From contig JAHJAA010000043.1 of NCBI GenBank assembly GCA_018814305.1, positions 62,001-126,000 of the forward strand: DNA of 64,000 nucleotides. Reading direction: 5' to 3'. The first letter of the stretch is position 1. Every line of letters starts with the position of its first letter. This DNA is from Pseudomonadota bacterium (GTDB lineage: Bacteria; Desulfobacterota; Desulfobulbia; Desulfobulbales; JAGXFP01). Under the pieces are notes generated by a model. It did no database searches and was not told the origin of the DNA. It was given only the letters and a program-made list of their open reading frames with translations. Positions 9,445 to 17,821 of this stretch are shown here, in pieces. The position numbers and the translations under genes are program-made.

Positions 9445-10489
9445 AAAGTTCTCCCTGGCAGGACATATTGATAAAGCGGACAATATCGGTACCCCCAAAA
9501 CATATTCCCACACACCGTCCACATCCCACACAACTGGTTCGACCATGTTGCTTTACATCATAGAGGAGTTTATGGAGAAACCGTTGCCTGATGGCACCGG
9601 TCGCCCGGTGAACCGGATTGTGCCCTCCGGCCATTCGGGTGAACCCTGAAAAGGTACAGGCATCCCAAGAACGGAGGCGTTCTCCATTGGTGGGAGATAG
9701 GGGCTGGTCGCTGATGGTGAAGCAGGTGCAGGTCGGGCAGACGTAGGCACATCCCCCGCAATCCTGACATCGTTCGGAGAGAAAACTCCAGACCGATTCA
9801 TCAACCTCACCTTTGGCCAGTTTTTTTAAAGTTTGATCAAGGTGGACCGGGCGGTGAAAACCTCCTCTGGCTTCCAGGAAGGACTGGTATCGGGCCTGGG
9901 AGTCTTTTTCCGTTGAGGGAGTGAAGAATTGCGGGCGATCTTCGATCAGGCGTTCTCCGGAGGATCGGCCGGTTTCCACCATAAAGCGGTCGCCAAGGTC
10001 GGTGAATTGAAGGTCGAAACCGAACTCTAGAAAGGGACCGCTGTTGGTGGCGTTGCAGAAACAGTTGGCAAAGGGCGCAGTGCAATTGAGCCCGATTAAG
10101 AGGCTGTTGCGTCGTTTGTCGAGGAAGAAGGGATCTTTTTTCCCCTTGAGGAAAATGACATCCATATAAAGGATTGCCGAAAGATCACAGGGTCTGACCC
10201 CGAAAAAGATCGTCGGTGGAAAGGAGGGTTCCGGTTCGGTAAAGGTATAGTCATCCGGGGTGGATGATTGGTAGGTGGCGATTACCTCGGTCTGGGGGAA
10301 CAGAAATGATTTAATGGAGTTTTGGGGTTGGTTGGTGAGGTCGATCTCATCATTATCAAGGTCGGTCACCGGAGTAAACAGGGTGTCCCCATGACGGTTT
10401 TTGACTGGGGCAATGATCCGGTATTCCTTGGCAAGTTTTCGGAGAAATCCAATCAAGTGGTCTTTTTTTAGCAGGTTGAATCGTTCCAT
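9434..10489 (-). CDS. 4Fe-4S dicluster electron-transfer subunit (sulfhydrogenase beta / AsrA-like)
   Basis: Iron-sulfur subunit of 351 residues related to hydrogenase beta (HydB) and anaerobic sulfite reductase A. The N-terminal part has GVRPCDLSAI, a hallmark of this family. Two C-terminal cluster motifs are seen: CQDCGGCAYVCPTC (about 242) and CVGCGRCVGIC (about 322), the latter lacking the usual Pro. The ATG at 10489 follows the fdhA stop with a 1-bp gap (TGAcATG). It is predicted to carry electrons between the molybdenum/tungsten subunit and the flavin subunit. Confidence 0.85.
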   Translation of the reverse strand: MERFNLLKKDHLIGFLRKLAKEYRIIAPVKNRHGDTLFTPVTDLDNDEIDLTNQPQNSIKSFLFPQTEVIATYQSSTPDDYTFTEPEPSFPPTIFFGVRPCDLSAILYMDVIFLKGKKDPFFLDKRRNSLLIGLNCTAPFANCFCNATNSGPFLEFGFDLQFTDLGDRFMVETGRSSGERLIEDRPQFFTPSTEKDSQARYQSFLEARGGFHRPVHLDQTLKKLAKGEVDESVWSFLSERCQDCGGCAYVCPTCTCFTISDQPLSPTNGERLRSWDACTFSGFTRMAGGHNPVHRATGAIRQRFLHKLLYDVKQHGRTSCVGCGRCVGICFGGTDIVRFINMSCQGELYGT

Positions 10490-10490
10490 G

Positions 10491-12533
10491 TCAGGGACCT
10501 TGGCGGATTTTTTCCACCCGGGCCGCACATATCTTGTACTCCGGGCAGTTGGCTTTGGGGTCTCTCGCCCCGGTGGTCAAAAGATTGATCGGGGCCTCGG
10601 AAAAATGGAAAGTTGTATAGAGCGTTCCCGGTGCGACCTGGTCGGATACTTCGGCCTTAACCCTGATTTCGCCACGTCGTGAGGCCAGGATGATCATTTC
10701 GCCGTGGCGGATGTTGTCACGACCGGCATCGTCCGGGTGGATCTGTAGTAGGGCTTCACCGTTTTCCCGGTTGAGTAAGGTCCCTTTTCTGGACATGGTG
10801 CCGGTGTGGTATTGGTGATAAATTCTGCCGGTCATTAACTGGAAGGGATAGGTGGCGTCCATTGGTTCGCTGGGTGACTGATGGCTGGCCGGCACGAAAT
10901 GACCGCGGCCTCTGGTGAAAAAGTATTTATGCAGAAAGGGTGTTCCCGGGTGCTGACGATCCCAGCAGGGCCATTGCAGCCCCCAGGAATTTTCCAGGCG
11001 GTCATGGTGCATTCCCCCGTATATTGGGGTAAGTAGGGCGATTTCTTCCATGACCTCTGCCGGCGAGTCATATTCCATGGGATAGCCCATGCGGCGGGAC
11101 AGGTTCATGATAATCTCAAGGTCGGTCTTACAGCCTGGTATCGGAGGGATGGCCCGGCGGACCATCTGCACGCGACGTTCTGAGTTGGTGAAGGTGCCGG
11201 TTTTTTCCGCAAAAGATGCAGCGGGCAAAACCACATGGGCAAGTTTGGCGGTGTCAGTCATGAAGAGATCGACCACCACCAGAAAATCAAGGCCGGTCAG
11301 GGTTTCTTTGACCTTGGATAGTACCGGATCGCTGAGCATGGGGTTTTCACCCATGATGAAGAGTCCCCGGATAGCCCCGTCGGCTCCGCCATGGGTCATG
11401 TCCAGCAGGGTTAACCCCGGGGTGCCGGAGAGGGAAGTCTGCCAGGCCTTTTCAAATTTTTCGCGGTAGTCTTCATTGCTCACCGGCTGATAGCTCGGAA
11501 AGACATTGGGCAGACTGCCCATGTCACAGGCGCCCTGGACATTGTTTTGCCCCCGAAGCGGGTCGACCCCGGTATCTTCCTTTTCCACATGTCCGGTCAT
11601 CATGGCCAGATTGGCGAGGGTCTGGACATTTTCGGTTCCGCAAATGTGCTGGGTGATGCCGAGGCAATAGCAGATGACGGCTTTCTGGGTTCTGGCATAG
11701 AGCCTGGCCGCCTGACTGATGGTGTCTAGGGGGACGCCGGTGATTCGGACGACCTCATCAAGATCCAACCGAAACAGGAGATCGCGGAGGGCGTGGTAGT
11801 TTTCGGTTCGCATCTCGATGAACAGGTCATCAATCAGATTTTCATCAAGGATGATTCTCATCATTCCGTTCAATAGAGGTATATCTGTTCCTGGATGGAG
11901 GGGGAGGTGGAGATGGGCCATGGCGGCCAATGGGGTCCGTCGTGGATCGATAACAATGAGTTTGGCGCCTCGATCCACGGCATCGAACATTCGTCGGGCG
12001 ACCTGGGGATGGGCCTCTGTGGTATTTGAGCCGGTGACCAGGATGACCTCGGCGTTTTCGATCTCGTTGATCGAGTTGGTCATCGCGCCGCTGCCGAAGG
12101 TGGTGGCAAGACCTGCCACGGTCGGAGCGTGTCAGAGGCGGGCGCAGTGATCGATGTTGTTGGTTTTAAGGACCGCCCTGGTGAATTTCTGAAGGAGATA
12201 ATTTTCTTCATTGGTGCATTTAGCCGAAGCCATCACCCCGAGTCCTTGGTCACCGGTATTCTCCTTGATTCGTAAAAGTTCGGTAGCGGTCAGGTCCAGG
12301 GCCTCATCCCATGAAGATGGAGTGAGTACCCCGTTTTTTCGGATCAGCGGCTGGGTAAGCCTTTCTGCTGAATGGATAAACTCATGGAGATGCCAACCTT
12401 TGACGCAGAGATTCCCCCGGGAGATAGGGTGCTCGCGGCTGGGGGTTGAGCCGGTGATTCTTCCGTTTTCCTCATGCAGGTATAAACCGCAACCGCAACC
12501 GCAATAGACACAGGTGGTCAGAATATCGGGCAT
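10491..12533 (-). CDS. fdhA: Formate dehydrogenase alpha subunit, selenocysteine-containing
   Basis: Molybdopterin oxidoreductase of 680 residues oxidising formate (or reducing CO2). The 4Fe-4S motif CVYCGCGC is near the N-terminus, followed by GNLCVKGW. The coding frame is interrupted by TGA at 12132-12134 within HCARL-TGA-HAPTVAG, exactly where the active-site Cys/Sec of formate dehydrogenases sits; a SECIS hairpin lies directly behind it. The two flanking reading frames are in register and both match the family, so this is one selenoprotein gene rather than two genes. The start at 12533 is favoured by an upstream GGAGA and by the motif position. It is first in a four-gene operon and carries no signal peptide, so it is probably cytoplasmic. 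Confidence 0.95.
12103..12134 (-). promoter_or_regulatory. Bacterial SECIS element of fdhA, with Sec TGA
   Basis: On the minus strand the TGA (12134-12132) is followed after 12 nt by a perfect 6-bp stem GTGGCA / TGCCAC (12119-12103) with the pentaloop GGTCT. The GGTCT apical loop and its distance from the TGA match the SelB-binding element of E. coli fdhF as I remember it. Confidence 0.9.
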
Positions 12534-12690
12534 GGTCTCTCCGTCGAGGTAGGATGGAAAATATCTTTTTTGGATGAAAACATGTAAAGTGTAACGAACG
12601 TCAGGGGATTCCGCCAAGGGTTATTTGTTGCAGGTTGAATATTTAGGTGCTGAACAGAGGTTTTGGATGCCTGGGAGAGAGTATACTTTC

Positions 12691-12793
12691 AGTGAGGAGT
12701 GAGGAGTGAGGAGTGAGGAGTGAGGAGTGAGGAGTGAGGAGTGAGGAGTGAGGAGTGAGGAGTGAGGAGTGAGGAGTGAGGAGTGAGGAGTGA
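12691..12793 (+). repeat. Tandem heptamer repeat (GAGGAGT)n
   Basis: About 14-15 uninterrupted copies of the 7-bp unit GAGGAGT. Each copy carries an AGGAG Shine-Dalgarno-like core, and the last copies sit directly before the ATG of the VTT-domain gene. Since 7 is not a multiple of 3, each plus-strand frame meets a TGA every 21 nt, so the array is non-coding on that strand. Confidence 0.97.
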
Positions 12794-13320
12794 TGTTGGA
12801 AGGTGAGTTGTTTCAGTTGGTTTTGCTGTTTGGTGTGATGATTCTGCAGGTCATTATTCCCCCGATTCCGGCGGAGTTGATCGTGATCAGTGCTGGGCAT
12901 CAGTATGGGGTTGGCTTGACCACAGCTGTTGCCGGCAGTGGTCTTTTTATCGGCTCTGCTATGGTTTTCATGATCGGTCAGACCCTGAATCAGCGATTTG
13001 AACGATTTTTCCACCGGGAAAAGGTCCGACGGATCATGGTCCGGGCCAAGGAGTTTGAAACCATTTTACTGTGGGTCCGGATTCTTCCGTATAACCCATC
13101 CGATCTCATTTCGTATGCCGCAGGCCTCATCCGGGTGGCTCCATGGAAATTTCTTACGATTACTCTCATTGTATCATTTGTTCGCACCCTGATTCTTGCA
13201 GGGCTTGGCAACTGGGTCACCAACATTAAAACTGTGATGTTGGTGATCTCGCTGCTGATTTTTTCCTGGTTTGTCGGGACCTTGATTGTATACGGTCGGA
13301 AAGGAGAGGAGGGAGTTTAG
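12793..13320 (+). CDS. VTT/DedA-family membrane protein
   Basis: Integral membrane protein of 175 residues with a VTT (DedA/SNARE-associated) type core. It has several hydrophobic segments (about 5-30, 40-60, 110-140 and 145-165) and the family-like stretch RILPYNPSDLISYAAGLIR, equivalent to the R-x3-P...G-x-N/R amphipathic region. The ATG at 12793 is preferred to the adjacent GTG (12790). Its ribosome-binding region is formed by the heptamer repeat, giving many possible AGGAG sites. It ends just before a bidirectional terminator. Function is probably membrane lipid handling by analogy only. Confidence 0.7.
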   Translation: MLEGELFQLVLLFGVMILQVIIPPIPAELIVISAGHQYGVGLTTAVAGSGLFIGSAMVFMIGQTLNQRFERFFHREKVRRIMVRAKEFETILLWVRILPYNPSDLISYAAGLIRVAPWKFLTITLIVSFVRTLILAGLGNWVTNIKTVMLVISLLIFSWFVGTLIVYGRKGEEGV

Positions 13321-13331
13321 AGCAAAAAGAT

Positions 13332-13369
13332 AAAACCCCGCGACCAGATAAGTATGGGGCGGGGTTTTT
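13332..13369. terminator. Bidirectional intrinsic terminator
   Basis: Stem AAAACCCCGC / GCGGGGTTTT with T-runs on both strands, placed between the VTT gene (+) and the convergent Cys-rich small gene (-); it can serve both. Confidence 0.9.
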
Positions 13370-13391
13370 ATAGAGCTGTGAGGATTTGTTT

Positions 13392-13538
13392 TTATTTACC
13401 GCAACTGCAACCGCAACCAGATGATTTAGCCTCTTCTTTTTTCACCATGACATCGGCAGCGCCACAGGCAGTACATTTTTTGGGTTTACAGCGTCCTTCG
13501 GCGGTTGCACCGCATTTTTCACATTTAAATTCTGCCAT
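13392..13538 (-). CDS. Small Cys-rich metal-binding protein (48 aa)
   Basis: Short gene read on the minus strand: starts MAEFKCEKCGAT, then CKPKKCTACG, and ends GCGCSCGK. The paired CxxC motifs resemble a rubredoxin-like or zinc-ribbon knuckle, and the C-terminal GCGCSCG tail adds four more candidate metal ligands. AAGGAG lies 7 nt before the ATG, and the gene ends at the bidirectional terminator. Small RCKPKKC-type proteins are common in anaerobic Desulfobacterota, but their function is unknown to me; metal binding is inferred from cysteine spacing. Confidence 0.8.
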   Translation of the reverse strand: MAEFKCEKCGATAEGRCKPKKCTACGAADVMVKKEEAKSSGCGCSCGK

Positions 13539-13839
13539 TGTTTACTCCTTATTGTTAAACTTGAACTGCTTAACCAAAGTCGTTCCATAAAAAACACGAA
13601 AATTGCTGAATAAAGAACTAATAATATCTACTGATAGTCAATTGTTAACCATGGAGTTTCTTGTTGTCAAGCCGGGAGTAAAATGTAATAACGGATCAAG
13701 TCATCGTATCAAGGTTGGCTTTGATCGGTTACACCGGGCGCTGCTCATGGAGATCGGATGATGGAGGTTTGATTGTCGAGGGCTTGGCCCTCGGTGCGAT
13801 CTCTGAATCGATAATTTAATGGAAGAAAAAGGTGGTTTT
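13539..13839. other. Intergenic region between divergent genes
   Basis: About 300 bp between the small Cys-rich gene (-) and the Rossmann-like gene (+). It is AT-rich in its left half, consistent with promoters for both genes, but I see no clear consensus promoter, RNA gene or conserved ORF. Confidence 0.4.
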
Positions 13840-14394
13840 ATGCCGGATAAGGGAAAGTGTATACTGTTCAGTGGCGGTCTTCGCGGCGCGGAAAGCTTTT
13901 TTGGTGAAATGGCTGAAAAATGGGGGGTTAAGGAAGTCGTATATACCTATGAGGGCCACGTTCCCGATCGGGAGCGAGCCGTGGTTACCCTGTCTGCCGA
14001 GGAGTTGATGCGTGGTGATATCAGTATGGAACTCGCTTCACGGATGATGAATCGGTCTTACTACCAAGCCGAAAAGCTTCGAAAAATTCTGCAACTTATC
14101 TTTCATATGGTTAACACCGGCCATCAGATCTTTGTGGTGGGAACCATTCAGGACGACAATACCGTAAAAGGCGGGACCGGTTGGGCGGTTGAGTTGGGTA
14201 AACTGTTCAACCGACCAGTCCATGTCTATGGTCAGGTCCGCAAACATTGGTATACCTGGCGGGACAACCAATGGCAGCAGGATGATCCACGAATCGAACA
14301 TGAAACCTTTGTTGGGACCGGCACCAGGGAGCTGACTGATGACGGTCGCCGGGCCATTGAAAAACTTTTCACCGATTCCTTTGGGTCACCGTAA
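13840..14394 (+). CDS. Conserved hypothetical protein, possible SLOG/Rossmann fold
   Basis: Protein of 184 residues that I do not recognise with certainty. It opens with a strand-loop-helix pattern (CILFSGGLRGAESFFGEMA) and later has TVKGGTGWAVELGKLFNRPVHV and a Trp-rich stretch, a layout that recalls the SLOG nucleotide-binding superfamily, where GGTGW-like loops bind ligand. The ATG at 13840 is chosen over 13819 because AAAGGTGG is directly upstream. It is a single gene followed by strong terminators. No enzymatic role can be assigned. Confidence 0.6.
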   Translation: MPDKGKCILFSGGLRGAESFFGEMAEKWGVKEVVYTYEGHVPDRERAVVTLSAEELMRGDISMELASRMMNRSYYQAEKLRKILQLIFHMVNTGHQIFVVGTIQDDNTVKGGTGWAVELGKLFNRPVHVYGQVRKHWYTWRDNQWQQDDPRIEHETFVGTGTRELTDDGRRAIEKLFTDSFGSP

Positions 14395-14468
14395 ATTGGG
14401 CTAGGCGCCAAACCGCGCTGGTAAATTATTGAGGGAAGGGGGGGATCCCCCCTTCTTCTCTGCTGAAT

Positions 14469-14520
14469 ACTCCCCTCGACTCTGTCTGCTTTCGGCAGGG
14501 TGGGTCGGGGAGTTTTTTTT
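14469..14520 (+). terminator. Intrinsic terminator downstream of the Rossmann-like gene
   Basis: Outer stem ACTCCCC / GGGGAGT enclosing an inner hairpin, followed by eight T residues. Confidence 0.85.
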
Positions 14521-14697
14521 GTGGCTTTATTCTGCTAATTTAGCTTGACAGCATGCGGAGTTACGGTTAAATGTTGCGGTTCTTAAATCAGCCGGTCGGA
14601 TGATTTGGTGAACGAACATGATGTATTTTTCTGTCGATTGCCGCCCCCATAAGGGTTTGTCACTGATCAGCAATGGTTTGATTTTTTTGTTTTCATG

Positions 14698-14729
14698 AAC
14701 AGCCCCTGATCTTTGGGGCTGTTTTGTTT
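14698..14729 (+). terminator. Intrinsic terminator/attenuator upstream of EF-G
   Basis: Perfect stem AACAGCCCC / GGGGCTGTT with an 8-nt loop and a T-rich tail (TTGTTT), about 70 bp before the EF-G start codon. It follows a promoter-like pair and so may end a small RNA or attenuate EF-G transcription. Confidence 0.7.
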
Positions 14730-14800
14730 CATCGGTAGGAATCAGTTGAGGGTCGGTACGAAGACTGCCGGCAATGAAAAGGACGATTGAGGTTGCTGTC

Positions 14801-16882
14801 ATGAGTAATGATATAGAAAAAGTAAGAAATATCGGGATCAGTGCCCACATCGATTCGGGGAAAACTACCCTGACCGAGCGAATTCTTTATTATACCCAAA
14901 GAATTCATGCCATCCATGAGGTCCGGGGCAAAGATGGCGTTGGTGCCAAAATGGATTCCATGGAATTGGAAAAGGAAAGGGGCATCACCATTGCTTCCGC
15001 CGCTACCTATTGCACCTGGAAGGATCACGCGATCAACATTATTGATACTCCGGGCCATGTTGATTTCACCATTGAAGTCGAACGCGCCTTGCGGGTACTG
15101 GATGGTGCCGTTTTGATTCTCTGCTCGGTGGGCGGTGTTCAGTCCCAGTCCATTACCGTGAACCGTCAGATGACCAGGTATAATGTTCCCCGCATTGCCT
15201 TTATCAATAAATGTGACCGGACCGGGGCCAACCCAGCCCGGGTTACCGCCCAGCTTCGTGATAAACTGGCCTTGAATGCCGTGCCGATTCAGCTGCCCAT
15301 CGGTCTTGAGGCGGATATGCTGGGGATTATCGATCTGGTGACCATGAAGGCGGTCTATTTCGAGGGCGATAACGGTGATGACATCCGCATAGAGGAGATT
15401 CCTGCGGATTATAAGGACGCAGTCGATGAGGCCCGGGAAGTGATGCTAGATGCCGTGTCCATGTTCTCCGATGAATTGATGGAGGCGGTGCTTGAGGGAA
15501 CCCCCACTCCTGAGATGATCGGGGAGGCGATCCGGAAAGCTACTCTCTCCCTGGAGCTTACGCCGGTTTTGGTAGGCTCCGCCTATAAGAATAAAGGCGT
15601 TCAGACCTTGCTGGATGCGGTGAATGCCTATCTGCCGTGTCCCACCGAAGTAAATAATTTTGCCCTTGATCTCAAGAACAACGAGGCTGAAGTCAAGGTT
15701 TCAAATGATCCCAAGGATCCTCTGGTGGCTCTGGCCTTCAAACTTGAGGATGGTCGCTATGGCCAGTTGACTTATGTCAGAACCTATCAGGGAACCCTGA
15801 AGAAAGGCGATACCATTTACAACAGCCGGACAGGTAAAAAGGTCAAGGTGGGACGGTTGGTTCGGATGCATTCCGATGAGATGGAGGATATCGATACCTC
15901 CGGGTCCGGTGACATTGTCGCCCTGTTCGGAGTTGATTGTGCTTCCGGTGATACCTTTACCTCCGGTGATGTGAGCTACTCCATGAGTTCCATGCACATT
16001 CCAGCCCCGGTTATCTCATTGGCCATCGTCCCCATTGATAACAAGGCCCAGGGTAATATGTCCAAGGCCTTGAACCGTTTTACCAAGGAAGATCCGACCT
16101 TTAAAACGTATGTTGACGATGAGACGAGTGAAACGATTATTTCCGGGATGGGTGAATTACATCTTGACGTCTATGTCGAGAGAATGAAGCGGGAGTATGG
16201 CGCGGAAGTCACAGTCGGCGCCCCTCAGGTAGCTTACCGTGAAACCATTACCCAGCGGGCTGAGTTTGATTATACCCACAAGAAACAGACCGGTGGTTCC
16301 GGGCAGTTCGGCCGGGTGTCAGGCTTCGTGGAGCCCATGGAAGACGGGGTCTATGAATTTGTTGATGCCATTGTCGGGGGGGTTATCCCGCGGGAGTTCA
16401 TTTCGTCTTGTGATAAGGGCTTTCAGAAGAGCCTGGTTAAGGGTAGTCTGGCCGAGGCCCCAGTGACCGGGGTCAGGGTTACGATTAATGACGGTTCCTT
16501 TCACGCCGTTGACTCGTCGGATGTGGCCTTCCAGTTAGCCGCCATTGGGGCCTTTCGTCAGGGATACCTCAAGGCAAGTCCCGTGTTGATGGAACCCATC
16601 ATGAAGGTTTCTGTTGAAGGTCCTACCGAGTTTCAAGGGGCGATTATGGGTAGCTTGAACCAACGGCGTGGCATGATTCTCGGGACTTCTGAGGAGGCTA
16701 ACTACACGGTGGTTGATGCCGAAGTTCCTCTTTCTGAGATGTTCGGATATTCAACCGTCCTTCGCTCCCTGACCCAGGGTAAGGCGGAGTTCACCATGGA
16801 ATTTGCCACCTACCGTCAGGTGCCGAAGAACGTGGCGGAAGAGATCATTCAGGCCCGCTTGAAGGCTAAGAAGAATAAATAA
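14801..16882 (+). CDS. fusA: Elongation factor G, mitochondrial/spd type
   Basis: Translational GTPase that moves tRNA and mRNA through the ribosome; 693 residues. G1 is read as [10 protein letters not shown]3 as DTPGHVD and G4 as NKCD. The switch region contains [13 protein letters not shown] and the effector loop ERGITI. The GKDGVGA insertion and VGGVQSQ match mitochondrial EF-G1 and the spd-EFG1 lineage, not the standard str-operon fusA, as does the isolated location away from rpsL/rpsG. The start at 14801 is preferred; ATG 14774 would add nine residues. A second, canonical EF-G probably exists elsewhere (inference). Confidence 0.9.
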   Translation: MSNDIEKVRNIGISAHIDSGKTTLTERILYYTQRIHAIHEVRGKDGVGAKMDSMELEKERGITIASAATYCTWKDHAINIIDTPGHVDFTIEVERALRVLDGAVLILCSVGGVQSQSITVNRQMTRYNVPRIAFINKCDRTGANPARVTAQLRDKLALNAVPIQLPIGLEADMLGIIDLVTMKAVYFEGDNGDDIRIEEIPADYKDAVDEAREVMLDAVSMFSDELMEAVLEGTPTPEMIGEAIRKATLSLELTPVLVGSAYKNKGVQTLLDAVNAYLPCPTEVNNFALDLKNNEAEVKVSNDPKDPLVALAFKLEDGRYGQLTYVRTYQGTLKKGDTIYNSRTGKKVKVGRLVRMHSDEMEDIDTSGSGDIVALFGVDCASGDTFTSGDVSYSMSSMHIPAPVISLAIVPIDNKAQGNMSKALNRFTKEDPTFKTYVDDETSETIISGMGELHLDVYVERMKREYGAEVTVGAPQVAYRETITQRAEFDYTHKKQTGGSGQFGRVSGFVEPMEDGVYEFVDAIVGGVIPREFISSCDKGFQKSLVKGSLAEAPVTGVRVTINDGSFHAVDSSDVAFQLAAIGAFRQGYLKASPVLMEPIMKVSVEGPTEFQGAIMGSLNQRRGMILGTSEEANYTVVDAEVPLSEMFGYSTVLRSLTQGKAEFTMEFATYRQVPKNVAEEIIQARLKAKKNK

Positions 16883-16993
16883 CCAGTTGCCGGGATCGGC
16901 GGAAATTATGTAAGGTCTCTTAGGGGACCGGATGGAAAATCCGTTAGGCCGATCGCGGTTCAATGGTTTGTCATTCATTACAGGAGTTGTGTC

Positions 16994-17698
16994 ATGAAGA
17001 AAAAGGATTTGGTCGAAAAAAATCCATTAAAAATGTTTGTGCAGGACAAGGATGGCAACCCGGTGAATCAGCGGATGAGCCTGCTCATGTCCCGTGCCGG
17101 ACTTGGAAAGACGGCGATTCTGGTTCAGATAGCGCTTGACAGTATTCTCAGGGGGAACAAGGTTCTCCATGTCAGTGTCGGTCAGAGTCTTGATAAGACC
17201 CGGGCCTGGTATGATGATATCTTGCACGATATTGTCGGTGCGATGGGGCTGGAAGATGGGGCCGAGGTCAAGGAACAGGTGATGCGCAATCGCCTGATTA
17301 TGACGTTCAAGGAGGCAGAGTTTAATCGACCGAAGCTTGAAGAGCGCTTAAATGATCTGGTTTATCAGAATGTGTTCCGGCCGGACTGTCTGATCGTTGA
17401 CGGGTTCGACTTTGAACAGACTGAGCGTCAGGGATTGGTTGAGATGCGCGAGTTGGTGGATGCCATGGAACTTCAAGTTTGGTTTTCGGCTCTTCTCCAT
17501 CGTGAAGACCATCGAGAAAGTTCCTCTGGAGTTCCGGCCCCTTGCCATGAAGTCGATGATCTCTTTGACACCGTGGTGTTGATCCAGCCCCAGGGCGAAA
17601 AGCCGAATTTATGCCTGAAGGTGGTCAAGGATAATGGAGGTCAGGCCGGCAAAATCCTGGCCTTGGATCCAGTAACCTATCTGGTGAAAGAGGCCTGA
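16994..17698 (+). CDS. RecA-like P-loop ATPase, unknown function
   Basis: Protein of 234 residues with a clear Walker A motif SRAGLGKTA (about residues 32-40) and a hydrophobic strand ending in Asp, CLIVDGF (about 134), as Walker B. The organisation resembles RecA/KaiC-like ATPases, but no known family signature beyond that is evident. AGGAG lies upstream of the ATG. It stands alone between EF-G and hisA, with two hairpins immediately downstream. The partner or substrate is unknown. Confidence 0.7.
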   Translation: MKKKDLVEKNPLKMFVQDKDGNPVNQRMSLLMSRAGLGKTAILVQIALDSILRGNKVLHVSVGQSLDKTRAWYDDILHDIVGAMGLEDGAEVKEQVMRNRLIMTFKEAEFNRPKLEERLNDLVYQNVFRPDCLIVDGFDFEQTERQGLVEMRELVDAMELQVWFSALLHREDHRESSSGVPAPCHEVDDLFDTVVLIQPQGEKPNLCLKVVKDNGGQAGKILALDPVTYLVKEA

Positions 17699-17716
17699 TC
17701 CTTTTTGTTATAGTTC

Positions 17717-17740
17717 CCGGAAAGGTTGATTCCTTTCCGG
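17717..17740 (+). promoter_or_regulatory. Perfect inverted repeat upstream of hisA
   Basis: Nine-bp inverted repeat CCGGAAAGG / CCTTTCCGG with a 6-nt loop, without a T-run. It lies 30 bp before the terminator that abuts hisA and could be part of a leader or an operator. Confidence 0.5.
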
Positions 17741-17769
17741 TTGCTGATTGTTAAGTTGGTTGGGGAAAA

Positions 17770-17806
17770 GACAGGACGGGGAATCCCCCTCCTGTCTTTT
17801 TTTTTT
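17770..17806 (+). terminator. Intrinsic terminator abutting the hisA ribosome-binding site
   Basis: Stem GACAGGA / TCCTGTC with an inner GGGG/CCCC hairpin, followed by ten T residues that run directly into GGAGG, the Shine-Dalgarno of hisA. It ends the ATPase transcript, or acts as an attenuator for hisA. Confidence 0.9.
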
Positions 17807-17821
17807 GGAGGAATGATTTGG

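Larger units (their letters stand above)
14395..14800. other. Long leader region upstream of EF-G with three hairpins
   Basis: About 400 bp without a convincing gene. It holds a GC-rich hairpin around 14435-14455, the strong terminator at 14469-14520, a promoter-like pair (TTGACA at 14545-14550 and TTAAAT at 14567-14572, 16-nt spacer), and a further terminator at 14698-14729 before the EF-G start. The promoter-then-terminator order could give a small RNA of about 150 nt or an EF-G leader. Confidence 0.4.

Noticed and set aside
10491-12617. Two separate formate dehydrogenase genes (a split or pseudogene)
   Set aside because: The break is a TGA in frame at the catalytic Sec position with a SECIS behind it, so it is one selenoprotein gene.
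12643-13014. Minus-strand ORF rich in TPHSSLL repeats
   Set aside because: It is only the translation of the GAGGAGT heptamer array plus the antisense of the VTT gene; it has no ribosome site and no homology pattern.
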